A stretch of DNA of 34,546 nucleotides from an uncultured Roseiflexaceae bacterium. GTDB lineage: Bacteria; Chloroflexota; Chloroflexia; Chloroflexales; Roseiflexaceae. The notes beneath the pieces were generated by a model. It was not told where the DNA came from. It saw nothing but the letters and a program-made list of their open reading frames with translations, and did no database searches. Shown here one piece after another: positions 23,580-31,299 of the stretch (its first letter is position 1; each line of letters starts with the position of its first letter). The DNA lies in the NCBI GenBank assembly GCA_937988885.1, contig CALKHR010000118.1, positions 1-34,546 on the forward strand. The letters are read 5' to 3'. A program made the translations under genes and the position numbers.

Positions 23580-23890
23580 AATGGAACGCAGCGAAATGAA
23601 GAATCTCCCTGTCTCGTGCGGCCTTGAGCGTTTAGTTTCCACGCTTCGTTGTTTCTTCGATGAGATCCTTCACTTCGCCTTCGGCTCCGTTCAGGATGAC
23701 GGCGCGTTTCGTTGTTTCCTCAGTGAGATCTCTCATTTCGCCTGACGGCTCATTCGAGATGACAGTGTTTTTCGTTGTTTTTCGCTGAACAACGGTCATT
23801 CTGAGATGACAGTGCTTTCTATCGTTTTTCACTGTCATTCCGAATGGAGTGCACAGCACGGAGTGAGGAATCTCATTGTTTCCTCATTGC
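23580..23890. repeat. Second cluster of dispersed inverted-repeat elements
   Basis: The cluster lies between the ATPase operator and the DinB-family promoter, with no gene. Partial and full copies are recognisable: a left end near 23583-23612 (GGAACGCAGCGAAATGAAG), right ends near 23659-23702 and 23725-23764 (GAGATCTCTCATTTCGCCTG to TTCGAGATGACAG), another right-end fragment near 23799-23813 and a left end near 23832-23876 (TGTCATTCCGAATGGAG then GAGGAATCTC). TTTCGTTG follows several ends. 23891-23986 shows nothing clear. Confidence 0.7.
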
Positions 23891-23995
23891 AGTTCACATT
23901 ACTGCTCACAGAATGGCTTAGCTAGAGGAACGCCGAAACATTGATACAATCGATGAATTCACCAGTGTAAGAGAGCTTTTATTTTATTATATCCA

Positions 23996-24041
23996 GAAAA
24001 GTCATACGGTCATACAATGTATGAAATCTTGGGAGTATAAT
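23996..24041 (+). promoter_or_regulatory. DinB-family gene promoter with TetR-type site
   Basis: TATAAT at 24036-24041 is 38 bases before the ATG at 24080. The -35 zone is occupied by GAAAAGTCATACGGTCATAC (23996-24015), which matches 18 of 20 positions at the tetR promoter (17605-17624), and by a perfect palindrome TCATACA-A-TGTATGA (24010-24024). The left arm of the ATATGACT palindrome is not conserved here. Confidence 0.55.
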
Positions 24042-24079
24042 GCGGCCATGCAAACCGCGATACAGAGGGAGCACGAGGT

Positions 24080-24553
24080 ATGTCTCAGGAACAGACCCGC
24101 GAGGAGTTGCTCGCTGAGTTCGAGGCCGCCAGCGCCGCGTTGCTGGCAGTGTTACCGCGTTTCACCGAGGAGCAATGGTTCGCAGCCGAGCGCAACGATG
24201 GCTGGAGGGTTCACGATATCGTGGCACACATCTCCGATTCCAACTACGCTCTGGCGCTGATGGCGCTTGGTCAACTCACCCCACCGCGTCCGCTGAACGA
24301 GCAAACCGGTTGGATGGATGATATCGATTCGATCAACCAGGAGCGCCGCGAGAAGAACGCCAGCCTGCCCCGTGAGAAGGTGCTGGATCGCACCAACAAG
24401 GCGCTTGCCCAAGTGCGGAGCGCGATCGAGCAGATCGAGGATTTGGATGGGCCTGGTCCCTTTGGCCCGCAGATCACGCGCCGCCAAATATTGCAACGGA
24501 TTGTGCGCCATATCAACGAGCACTGCAGTGAGCTAGAGGAACTGCTGAAGTAA
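24080..24553 (+). CDS. DinB-family protein
   Basis: A 157-residue four-helix protein with GGGAG upstream of the ATG. The metal triad of the DinB/YfiT superfamily is visible: His50 in RVHDIVAHISD, and His144 and His148 in RHINEHCSELEELL. His45 lies nearby. The opening helix and the ERNDGWRVHDIVAHI segment match DinB_2/mycothiol-maleylpyruvate-isomerase-like N-terminal domains. Members are thiol-dependent transferases, often using bacillithiol or mycothiol, or have no known activity. The name refers to damage-inducible B. subtilis DinB, not DNA polymerase IV. A TetR-type site in its promoter suggests control by the regulator at 16976. Confidence 0.85.
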   Translation: MSQEQTREELLAEFEAASAALLAVLPRFTEEQWFAAERNDGWRVHDIVAHISDSNYALALMALGQLTPPRPLNEQTGWMDDIDSINQERREKNASLPREKVLDRTNKALAQVRSAIEQIEDLDGPGPFGPQITRRQILQRIVRHINEHCSELEELLK

Positions 24554-24560
24554 CAACGAA

Positions 24561-24591
24561 AAGGGCGTATGCGACTGTTGCATACGCCCTT
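24561..24591. terminator. Shared convergent terminator
   Basis: A perfect 12-bp stem (AAGGGCGTATGC at 24561-24572, complement at 24580-24591) with a 7-base loop lies between two convergent genes. On the minus strand it is followed by TTCGTTGTT after the paired TT, giving a usable T-tract for the gene at 24611. The plus-strand tail is weaker. Confidence 0.75.
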
Positions 24592-24610
24592 CGCATTGCT
24601 CAAGCGAACG

Positions 24611-25072
24611 TTACTGATTGTCGTCGAGGCGTGTTGTCTCGCCGGTGGCTGGCTCGCGCTCGATCGGCACATCCTGCGCGGCATTGGGGCTGGCAGAAGC
24701 ATCGGATTCGAGCCGATCCACCAACTTGCGCAGTTGGTTGTTCAGGTGAGCGATGCCGTTGACGATCGTCTCCTGCAGGTCGTGCACGGCCTTGCTCTCG
24801 CGAGCCTGCGCGAACATCTGGCGACCGCGCTCCTCGGCCTGCTGAATGCGCGGGTTGCTCTGCAGCGATTGGAGGGTGGCCTTGATCTGAGTAGACATTT
24901 CGTGAACACCGCCGACAAGATCGCGTTGAAGTTGCTTGGCCTGCTCACTCTCGATCGCGGCACGAAACGCTGCTTCGAGCTGTTGACCCATCTCGCGTAG
25001 CTCACTCGCTAAATCGCTGGCGGCGTTGCGAGTATCGTCGTCTTGCGACTGGTTCGGGTTTTGGTTTGACAT
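24611..25072 (-). CDS. Small coiled-coil protein, phasin- or YtxH-like, function unknown
   Basis: A 153-residue protein starting at ATG 25072, behind AGGAG six bases upstream; the frame is open to 25132 without a ribosome site. The ends are polar and disordered (NQNPNQSQDDD at the start, an acidic and Thr-rich tail). Residues 20-125 are a nearly continuous amphipathic helix rich in Gln, Glu, Ala and Leu (LREMGQQLEAAFRAAIE and VNGIAHLNNQLRKLVDRLE), likely a coiled coil. There is no membrane segment. It looks like phasin-type or stress-related helical proteins, but no family motif is decisive. It shares a terminator with the DinB-family gene. Confidence 0.7.
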   Translation of the reverse strand: MSNQNPNQSQDDDTRNAASDLASELREMGQQLEAAFRAAIESEQAKQLQRDLVGGVHEMSTQIKATLQSLQSNPRIQQAEERGRQMFAQARESKAVHDLQETIVNGIAHLNNQLRKLVDRLESDASASPNAAQDVPIEREPATGETTRLDDNQ

Positions 25073-25251
25073 TTCTTTCTCCTCTATTAAACCACACAGA
25101 CCAAGCGGTTGTGGCGGGAAGCTATTCTTCACAACATATGACGTTCGATTACAACGATTAGGTGCAGCAACGGAACGATATTTTTGAGGATAGATGAGCA
25201 GTTTTCCGGCTAAAGGTGTATAAATCCTAATCTAACGCTCATAGTGGCCTA

Positions 25252-25260
25252 TGCTATAAT
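25252..25260 (+). promoter_or_regulatory. Extended -10 promoter of the sensor pseudokinase gene
   Basis: TGC followed by a consensus TATAAT (25255-25260). The predicted start near 25267 gives a leader of about 55 bases. The -35 region is weak (TCTAAC at an 18-bp spacing). Confidence 0.6.
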
Positions 25261-25321
25261 AGGTATTAAAGCAAAAACCGTTCCAAGACGCACTCGCACC
25301 ACCTAATAGGACGTACCATCC

Positions 25322-26968
25322 ATGCAAGAATCGCGTCCACTGATAGGCTCAGTTAGAGAGCAAGTCAGGCTACGCCGGAGCAAACTATTGAATGCAAGTT
25401 TGCTTGTTATTGGGTCACTGATGGGAGTTAGCGCTGGAGCAAACATAGCGCTGCAATATCAAAACGAAGGTTTTAGCATTGCCTTGACAAGCGCAGTGCT
25501 ATTACTTGTCGGAGCAGCCTGGCTGATCGTTGCATATATCCTCAGCCGTCGGCGCTATTTACGGGTAGCAGGTATGATGGTCGTTGTGCTTGTGATCGCC
25601 GTATTGGCGCTGCTCACGTACCTCGTCCCCACCTACACCCAGAATCTCCTGCCTTTTACGGCGCTGCCTGTCGTCTTAGCTGCCCTGCTGATCGGACACC
25701 GTTCACCGTATTTCGCCGCGTTCCTCACGATTATTGCGATTATTGGCGCAATTGTTGCACAAACCTATTACCCCGCACCAGAGGTGCTCGTCCTCCCGCC
25801 GCCCGATCTGGCGAGCTCGGTGGCGTTGACCACCCTCGCACTGTTTCTGCTCGCGCTCACCTTGGCCCCGTTGCGCGGCGAGGTGGCTCGGCTGTTCAGT
25901 CAAGTGCAGCGCGATGAGATCGCGCAGTGGCAGGCCAATCAGGGTCTCGAAGAGGCCAAGCAGGCCCGCGAACAAGCGCTCGCTCACATCAAATGGCAGC
26001 AGCAACATGCCGACCGCATCTTGGCGCGGATTTCCGATGGAGCGCTCGCGGTGAACGAGAAGGGCGTGATCCACCAGGCGAACCAGGCCGCCCGTCGTCT
26101 ATGGAGCGAGGTGGTCGGCGGCGATCTGCTCTCCGTCCCCTTCGACCAAGTGAAACAGGCGCTCGGCGGAAGCACCCCCGCTAATCAGTATGTCGAGATT
26201 GTGCCGCTCGGCGATACTCCGCCGGATGGCTTGCGTTGTTATACGCACATCCTGTTGGATCGACGAGAGCGAGCGCGCTACATCCACTTGCGCAGCGAGT
26301 TGATGAACCTCCTCGCTAGCGAAATGCGCAATCCGCTCACCTCGATGGTGACAGCGCTGGAGATGACGCTGGGCCAGAACCTGCCCGAAGGCGCTGATCG
26401 GGTGTTGGTGGGCGCGCGCCGCAGCGGACAACGCCTGCTCGACCTTGTGACGACGATGCTCGAGATCGACCAGATCGAGCGCGACCCCTCGATATTGCAG
26501 CGCTCCATTACGCAGTTGCGGCCAGTGATCGAAGCGGGCATCGCGCAGACGGCGCCGCTCGCGCAGCAGAGCGCGGTCACGACGGTGGTGGAGTACAGCG
26601 GCGATGGTCCCGTGCTGATCGACGCCGAGCGCCTGAGCCGCGCCTTCGTCTACCTGCTTGAGACGGCGCTGCGCCACAGCCCGCCCTACAGCACCGTGCA
26701 GGTGCGCATCGAGCGCCCGAACGGCTCGCTGGTGGTGCGCATCAGCGACCAAGGCGCTGGGTTCACTCCCGAGCAGCGCGCCACGTTCTTTGAGCAGGGC
26801 GGAGGCGTGCAGAACCGCGCCGCTTCGCCGTTGGGCTTGGCGTTCAGCAAACTGCTGATCGAAACGCACGGCGGACGCATCTGGGTCGAGAGCGCCGAAA
26901 GTTCCGGCACGACCTATATCTTCACGCTTCCCGTTGTGCAACAAGATATAGCGGTTGGACAAGGATAA
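25322..26968 (+). CDS. Membrane sensor kinase-like protein lacking the phospho-acceptor histidine
   Basis: A 548-residue protein. Six membrane helices lie at about 23-190, followed by a coiled coil (195-228), a PAS-like domain (229-312), a dimerization helix pair (about 320-385) and an ATPase-like domain (395-540). The histidine expected in the H-box is Ser333 (Leu-Ala-Ser-Glu-Met-Arg-Asn-Pro-Leu-Thr). The ATPase N-box is altered (Tyr444, Glu447, Thr448 where Asn-x-x-x-Asn is usual), and the G2 box reads SPLGLAFSK, lacking the Gly-x-Gly start. G1 (DQGAGF, 476-481) is kept. The reading frame is intact, so this is a likely pseudokinase and not a broken gene. No response regulator is adjacent. 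The ribosome site is weak (AGGA eleven bases upstream). Confidence 0.85.
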   Translation: MQESRPLIGSVREQVRLRRSKLLNASLLVIGSLMGVSAGANIALQYQNEGFSIALTSAVLLLVGAAWLIVAYILSRRRYLRVAGMMVVVLVIAVLALLTYLVPTYTQNLLPFTALPVVLAALLIGHRSPYFAAFLTIIAIIGAIVAQTYYPAPEVLVLPPPDLASSVALTTLALFLLALTLAPLRGEVARLFSQVQRDEIAQWQANQGLEEAKQAREQALAHIKWQQQHADRILARISDGALAVNEKGVIHQANQAARRLWSEVVGGDLLSVPFDQVKQALGGSTPANQYVEIVPLGDTPPDGLRCYTHILLDRRERARYIHLRSELMNLLASEMRNPLTSMVTALEMTLGQNLPEGADRVLVGARRSGQRLLDLVTTMLEIDQIERDPSILQRSITQLRPVIEAGIAQTAPLAQQSAVTTVVEYSGDGPVLIDAERLSRAFVYLLETALRHSPPYSTVQVRIERPNGSLVVRISDQGAGFTPEQRATFFEQGGGVQNRAASPLGLAFSKLLIETHGGRIWVESAESSGTTYIFTLPVVQQDIAVGQG

Positions 26969-26989
26969 ACGCAGATCAGCCTGTTTTGT

Positions 26990-27032
26990 AAGTGGAGGAG
27001 GAGTGCCTAACGGTGGCATTCCTCCTCCACTT
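26990..27032 (+). terminator. Long terminator hairpin after the sensor gene
   Basis: An 18-bp stem (26990-27007 with 27015-27032) with one G-U pair and a 7-base loop lies 21 bases after the stop. The stem is dominated by GGAGGAGGA and its complement. The tail (CTGGTATGC) is not T-rich. Confidence 0.6.
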
Positions 27033-27072
27033 CTGGTATGCTATCTAATCACGAATAGGGTTGAACAGATGG

Positions 27073-27753
27073 ATGGCGATGATGCGTTTCCTCACGATCA
27101 GCGATGAAGTTGTCCCCGCGATTTATAGCCTAAACATTAAAGATCGATTCCCTGAGATTCAAACAGTTTTGAGTTGTGGCGATCTACCGCCATACTATCT
27201 CGAATTTGTCGTCACGATGTTGGGGGTGCCCTGTTTTTATGTGCAAGGAAATCACGATAAGCCGGAGATCAGCGATACAGGAGAGGAGATAACCGAGCCG
27301 CGCGGATGCATATCGCTCGAAGGGCGCACGGTCTATCACGAAGGCTGGTTGCTCGGTGGGTTAGGAGGCAGCCTGCGCTACAACAACGAACCCGGCGCAC
27401 AGTACACCGAACGACAAATGTTGATGCGCCTCTGGCTCCTAACGCCTCGTCTGTTCTTCAACCGCCTGCGGTATGGTCGCTACATTGACATTATGTTAAC
27501 TCATGCACCGCCGCTCGGCATCCACAACGGGCCAGATCTCCCGCACCGTGGGTTTCGTGCCCTGCTGCTGTTGATGGATCGTTTCTCGCCGCGCTACTTG
27601 ATCCATGGTCACATTCACCGTTCGTATGGGTTTAGCGCGGTCACAGAGACACATTACAAGCGGACGATCGTTCTGAATACGGCTGGATACCGCTTGCTCA
27701 CTATCGAGCCACACAGTTCTACAGCAACCTCCGAATCAGAACCGTTAGGATGA
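27073..27753 (+). CDS. Calcineurin-like metallophosphoesterase, variant active site
   Basis: About 226 residues. The start is uncertain: ATGs at 27073, 27079 and 27082 and a TTG at 27061 are in frame, and none has a clear ribosome site. TATGCT preceded by TGG (27034-27042) is a possible promoter. Family motifs: ISDE near the start, SCGDLPPYY (GD), VQGNHDKP (GNHD), MLTHAPP (His) and LIHGHIHR (GHxH). The first motif is usually Asp-x-His, but here it is Asp-Glu-Val, so one metal-binding histidine is missing. It should hydrolyse phosphoesters; the substrate is unknown. It ends 18 bases before the ParB-like gene and probably forms a unit with it and lysA. Confidence 0.83.
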   Translation: MAMMRFLTISDEVVPAIYSLNIKDRFPEIQTVLSCGDLPPYYLEFVVTMLGVPCFYVQGNHDKPEISDTGEEITEPRGCISLEGRTVYHEGWLLGGLGGSLRYNNEPGAQYTERQMLMRLWLLTPRLFFNRLRYGRYIDIMLTHAPPLGIHNGPDLPHRGFRALLLLMDRFSPRYLIHGHIHRSYGFSAVTETHYKRTIVLNTAGYRLLTIEPHSSTATSESEPLG

Positions 27754-27771
27754 TAGTCACTCTTAGGAAGC

Positions 27772-28788
27772 GTGTTAGAAAGGGGCATTGCCGCGATTGC
27801 GGCTTTGGATATGGATCGCTCATCGGTTAATCGTGCGGCCCAACAACACTTCCAAGAAGCCCGCCGCAAAGCCCAACTTGCCGCTATCATCGGATTACTG
27901 CGAGGAGAGCCGAGCGACATGATCTCGTTCGAGGAGGTGCGCGCGCGCCTGAACGTGCGTGGACAGCGCTACCTCGGTTATCAGACGGTGAAACTCGACG
28001 CGATTATCGGCAGCGAGGGGCGTTACGACGACTTCGACCGCCACTTCCTACCCCGCTCCGATTCGCTCAAGACGCGCTGGAGCCGTATCGATCAGGCGAT
28101 GCAGGACTCGATCGTGCTGCCGCCGATCGACCTCTACAAGATTGGCAACGTCTACTTTGTGCGAGATGGCAACCACCGCGTCTCGGTGGCGCGACAGCTC
28201 GGCGCCGCGTACATCGATGCGCAGGTGATCGAACTGATCACCGACATCCCGCTCGATCCCGATCTGAGCGTGCGCGATCTGCTGCTGAAGGAGGAGTACA
28301 GCGACTTCCTCGAATGGACGAACTTGCACGCCCTTCGCCCCGACGAGCGGATCGAGTTCAGCGAGCTCGGTGGCTATCTCGACCTTGTGCGCCATATCAA
28401 CGCGCACCGCTACTACCTCGGCCAAGAGCAGAAACGCGAGATCCCACGCGACGAAGCGGTCGCATCGTGGTACGACAATGTGTACATGCCGATCGTGAAG
28501 GTGATCCGCGAACAGCAGATGCTTGAGCAGTTTCCAGGTCGCACCGAGGCCGATCTGTACCGCTGGATTATGGATCATCGCTGGTTTATGCGCGAGCGGA
28601 TCGGGCAGGACCCCGGGCCAGTCGCCGCCGCCAACGATTATGTAAAACTCTTTGGGCATGGGAAGATCGGCACGATGGCTCGGAAGGCGCTGAATGCGAC
28701 GCGTATCGGCCCTATCTTTCAGAATGTGTTTGAGACGGTGCGCAAATGGCTGCCATTCAAGAAACGCAACAAAGGAAATGCCAAGTGA
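27772..28788 (+). CDS. ParB/Srx-like domain protein, function unknown
   Basis: A 338-residue protein. The GTG at 27772 follows TAGGA closely; an ATG at 27811 is in frame but has no ribosome site. The core (about 105-160) contains ILPPIDLYKIGNVYFVRDG followed by NHRVSVARQLGA, which matches the ParB nuclease-like fold (strand, then Asp-Gly-Asn-His-Arg, then helix). Only the N-terminal ParB-type motif is seen; there is no helix-turn-helix typical of chromosome-segregation ParB. The C-terminal half is helical with a basic tail (KKRNKGNAK). ParB-fold proteins can bind or hydrolyse nucleotides such as CTP. No parA or origin sequences are nearby. It overlaps lysA by four bases (GTGA). Confidence 0.75.
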   Translation: MLERGIAAIAALDMDRSSVNRAAQQHFQEARRKAQLAAIIGLLRGEPSDMISFEEVRARLNVRGQRYLGYQTVKLDAIIGSEGRYDDFDRHFLPRSDSLKTRWSRIDQAMQDSIVLPPIDLYKIGNVYFVRDGNHRVSVARQLGAAYIDAQVIELITDIPLDPDLSVRDLLLKEEYSDFLEWTNLHALRPDERIEFSELGGYLDLVRHINAHRYYLGQEQKREIPRDEAVASWYDNVYMPIVKVIREQQMLEQFPGRTEADLYRWIMDHRWFMRERIGQDPGPVAAANDYVKLFGHGKIGTMARKALNATRIGPIFQNVFETVRKWLPFKKRNKGNAK

Positions 28789-30044
28789 CTCAGCCCGAAT
28801 CGCCCACCACCAAGCCGCTGCCGTGTTCTGCCGAGCGGATTGCGGCGCTCTGCAACGAATACCCGACGCCGTTCTACCTCTACGATGCCGAGGGCATCCG
28901 CGCCAGCCTGCGGGCACTGCAACAGGCCTTCAGTTGGGCGCCGTCGTTCAAGGAATACTTCGCCGTCAAAGCCACGCCGAACCCGTCGATCCTGGCGTTG
29001 CTGCGCGCCGAAGGCAGCGGTGCCGACGCCAGTTCGCTGGCCGAACTGCGCCTCGCCGAGCGCGTGGGTATGCGCGGCGACGAGATTATGTTCACCTCCA
29101 ACGATACGCCCGCCAACGAATTCCAGGTGGCCCGCGAGCTTGGCGCGATCATCAACCTCGATGACATCACGCACCTGCCGTTTTTGGCGCAGCACGCCGG
29201 CCTGCCCGATACGCTCTGCTTCCGCTACAATCCCGGGCCGCGCCGCACGGGCAACGCCATCATCGGCAACCCCGTCGAAGCGAAGTACGGGCTGACCTAC
29301 GAGCAGCTTTTCGAGGCGTACGCTGCCGCAAAACAACAGGGCGTGCAGCGCTTCGGCCTGCACACTATGGTCGCCTCCAACGAGCTTGAGCCGCGCTACT
29401 TTGTGGAGACCGCCAGCATGCTGTTCCGCTTGGTGGTCGAGTTGCAGCAGCGCATCGGTGTGCGCTGTGCGTTCGTGAATCTGGGTGGCGGCATCGGCAT
29501 CCCGTACCGACCGGAGCAAACCCCCGTCGATCTGGCAGCTGTCTCGGCGGGGATTCGCGAATGCTACGAGCGGGAGATCGTGGCGAACGGACTGCATCCG
29601 CTCGCCATCCATATGGAGTGCGGCAGACTGATCACTGGCCCGCACGGCTTTTTGATCAGTAGAGTGCGCCACATCAAGCGAACCTACAAGACATTTGTGG
29701 GCCTCGATGCCTGCATGGCCGACCTGATGCGTCCGGCGCTGTACGGCGCGTACCATCACATCACAGTGCTGGGCAAATCCGCGCAGCCGAGCGACGCACT
29801 CTACGATGTCACCGGGTCGCTGTGCGAGAACAACGACAAGTTCGCCATCGACCGCCCGCTGCCCGAGGTTGCGGTGGGTGATATCCTCGTCATCCACGAT
29901 GCGGGAGCGCACGGCCACGCCATGGGCTTCAACTACAACGGCAAACTGCGCTCCGCCGAACTGCTGCTCGAAGCCGATGGCAGCGTGCGTATGATCCGCC
30001 GCGCCGAGACGCTCGACGACTACTTCGCGACGCTGAACTTTTAG
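28785..30044 (+). CDS. lysA: Diaminopimelate decarboxylase
   Basis: A 419-residue fold-type III PLP enzyme that converts meso-diaminopimelate to lysine. The start is the GTG at 28785, overlapping the previous stop (GTGA), with AAAGGA at 28771-28776. The ATG at 28746 lies inside the upstream gene and lacks a ribosome site. Lys62 in YFAVKATPN binds the cofactor. FGLHTMVASN, NLGGGIGIPY (phosphate loop), the ECGRLITGPHG motif, and the C-terminal GSLCENNDKFA (the active-site Cys of the partner subunit) and GAHGHAMGFNYN are all present. Carboxynorspermidine decarboxylase is a related possibility, but the CEN(N/S)D motif and length suit LysA. Translational coupling to the ParB-like gene is likely. 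Confidence 0.92.
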   Translation: MTQPESPTTKPLPCSAERIAALCNEYPTPFYLYDAEGIRASLRALQQAFSWAPSFKEYFAVKATPNPSILALLRAEGSGADASSLAELRLAERVGMRGDEIMFTSNDTPANEFQVARELGAIINLDDITHLPFLAQHAGLPDTLCFRYNPGPRRTGNAIIGNPVEAKYGLTYEQLFEAYAAAKQQGVQRFGLHTMVASNELEPRYFVETASMLFRLVVELQQRIGVRCAFVNLGGGIGIPYRPEQTPVDLAAVSAGIRECYEREIVANGLHPLAIHMECGRLITGPHGFLISRVRHIKRTYKTFVGLDACMADLMRPALYGAYHHITVLGKSAQPSDALYDVTGSLCENNDKFAIDRPLPEVAVGDILVIHDAGAHGHAMGFNYNGKLRSAELLLEADGSVRMIRRAETLDDYFATLNF

Positions 30045-30056
30045 CGAGGGGTTACG

Positions 30057-30356
30057 CTAGTTGAGCGTCACCATGCGATAGTTTAGTTCCGCGTCCACTT
30101 CATGAATATACAGTTTCCGCTCCGCAGCATCTCCTGTCACCCACAGCACGCGGTTATTATGCAACACAGCATCATCACCACGCTGAAGGTGATGCGCTTT
30201 AGTGAGGAGCTTCGCGGGACGGATGATCTGACCCTGATCATCGATCAGCATGCCATAAACGCCGTTGAATACATCTCGATTGGAAATAACTCGCCATTCT
30301 TCCCAGAGCACCATATAACGATGAATATGGAACATGAAAAGAGGAAAAAAACACAC
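30057..30356 (-). CDS. Short protein resembling a beta-propeller C-terminal fragment
   Basis: A 99-codon frame convergent with lysA, with a 12-base gap. The segment from NGVYGMLIDDQGQIIRPAK through GDDAVLHNNRVLWVTGD resembles the repeating unit of beta-propeller proteins (a YGxxxDxxG strand pair and a VLW strand). The N-terminal 15 residues look random and no ribosome site precedes the ATG at 30356. It could be the remnant of a larger secreted protein, with its 5' part lost. No signal peptide is seen. Low confidence as an expressed gene. Confidence 0.4.
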   Translation of the reverse strand: MCFFPLFMFHIHRYMVLWEEWRVISNRDVFNGVYGMLIDDQGQIIRPAKLLTKAHHLQRGDDAVLHNNRVLWVTGDAAERKLYIHEVDAELNYRMVTLN

Positions 30357-30422
30357 ATTGCTCGCGATGCTTGCATATACTGCAAATACCGCGAGCGACG
30401 TGTGATGCTTTGGTCGTGATTG

Positions 30423-31082
30423 TTACGCTTCCTGAGGCTGCTCTTGTAAGGCGAGCACCGCTGCACGCACGGCATTAGTCGCCTCTTGCCAACTTGAGCG
30501 CTGGCGCAACGAGGCTTCCAAATACAGGGGAGGGCCGAATGAAACGCGCACAGAACGGGGTAGCGGCACTGAATGGCCTTTCGGCATCACAGCATCGGTG
30601 CCTTCTAACAGCGCAGGAATAACGGGAGTGTTGGGAAACTGAGCGATCAAACGCCCGATACCAGGGCGAAAGGTACCGATCTTTCCGGTGCGGCTGCGTG
30701 TCCCCTCTGGATAGATCAGCACGGCATATCCCTCGCGCAGCGCCCGTGAGACATGCCTCAGCGGGTCGCGCCGCCCTGGCGATTCACGCTCGACAGGAAT
30801 AGCGTTAAACAGAATACGTGCAGCGCTCTGGCGTAACCCACCTACAAAAAAATAGTCCTGAGCAGCAGCCGCAAGCAACCGCTTTTTGAGCTCATCGGGG
30901 ATCGCCGAGAACAACACTGCTGTATCGGCGTGACTCGCGTGATTCGATGCCAAAATCCAAGGGCCAGACTTAGGGATATGTTCGATTCCCGTAACTTTTG
31001 GTCGGACATAGAGCCGAACAAACAAACCGAATAGGTCACGTAGCAAAGGGGTGGCAGCGTGATGACTAACGTAAAGGCCCAT
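30423..31082 (-). CDS. plsC: 1-acyl-sn-glycerol-3-phosphate acyltransferase-like (PlsC family)
   Basis: A 219-residue acyltransferase with GGAG seven bases before the ATG. The catalytic His48-x4-Asp53 lies in SNHASHADTAVLF, motif II is around ILFNAIPVERE, motif III is YPEGTRSRTGKIGTFRPG, and motif IV is VIPALLEGT. The family adds the second acyl chain to lysophosphatidate at the inner face of the membrane. The protein has a basic N-terminus and a hydrophobic helix near residues 14-27. It could alternatively act on another lipid. It stands alone between the propeller remnant and a promoter region. Confidence 0.9.
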   Translation of the reverse strand: MGLYVSHHAATPLLRDLFGLFVRLYVRPKVTGIEHIPKSGPWILASNHASHADTAVLFSAIPDELKKRLLAAAAQDYFFVGGLRQSAARILFNAIPVERESPGRRDPLRHVSRALREGYAVLIYPEGTRSRTGKIGTFRPGIGRLIAQFPNTPVIPALLEGTDAVMPKGHSVPLPRSVRVSFGPPLYLEASLRQRSSWQEATNAVRAAVLALQEQPQEA

Positions 31083-31120
31083 GTCCTAGCTCCATCGCGG
31101 ATTGATACCGTAACGCCCGA

Positions 31121-31148
31121 ATCATACCACAACCCTCGTAAACTACAA
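31121..31148 (-). promoter_or_regulatory. Promoter of the PlsC-family gene
   Basis: On the minus strand TTGTAG (31143-31148) and TATGAT (31121-31126) are 16 bp apart. TGG before the -10 makes it extended. The predicted leader is about 32 bases. Confidence 0.5.
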
Positions 31149-31299
31149 AACGCCTTAACCAGCCTCAGCGGGATGCAGTTTTTTGGCTTGAGCAAGACCA
31201 AAATAGCGTATCACCGCAACACCAGAATGTGTTGACACAGGCGAAAAAACCGCACAACCAACCCGATGCAATGAGCCGAAAGCTATCGGAACAACCCCT

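Noticed and set aside
25136..25143. CATATGAC upstream of the coiled-coil gene as a fourth TetR site
   Set aside because: Only one half-site matches and neither the second arm nor the flanking GAAAAG is present.
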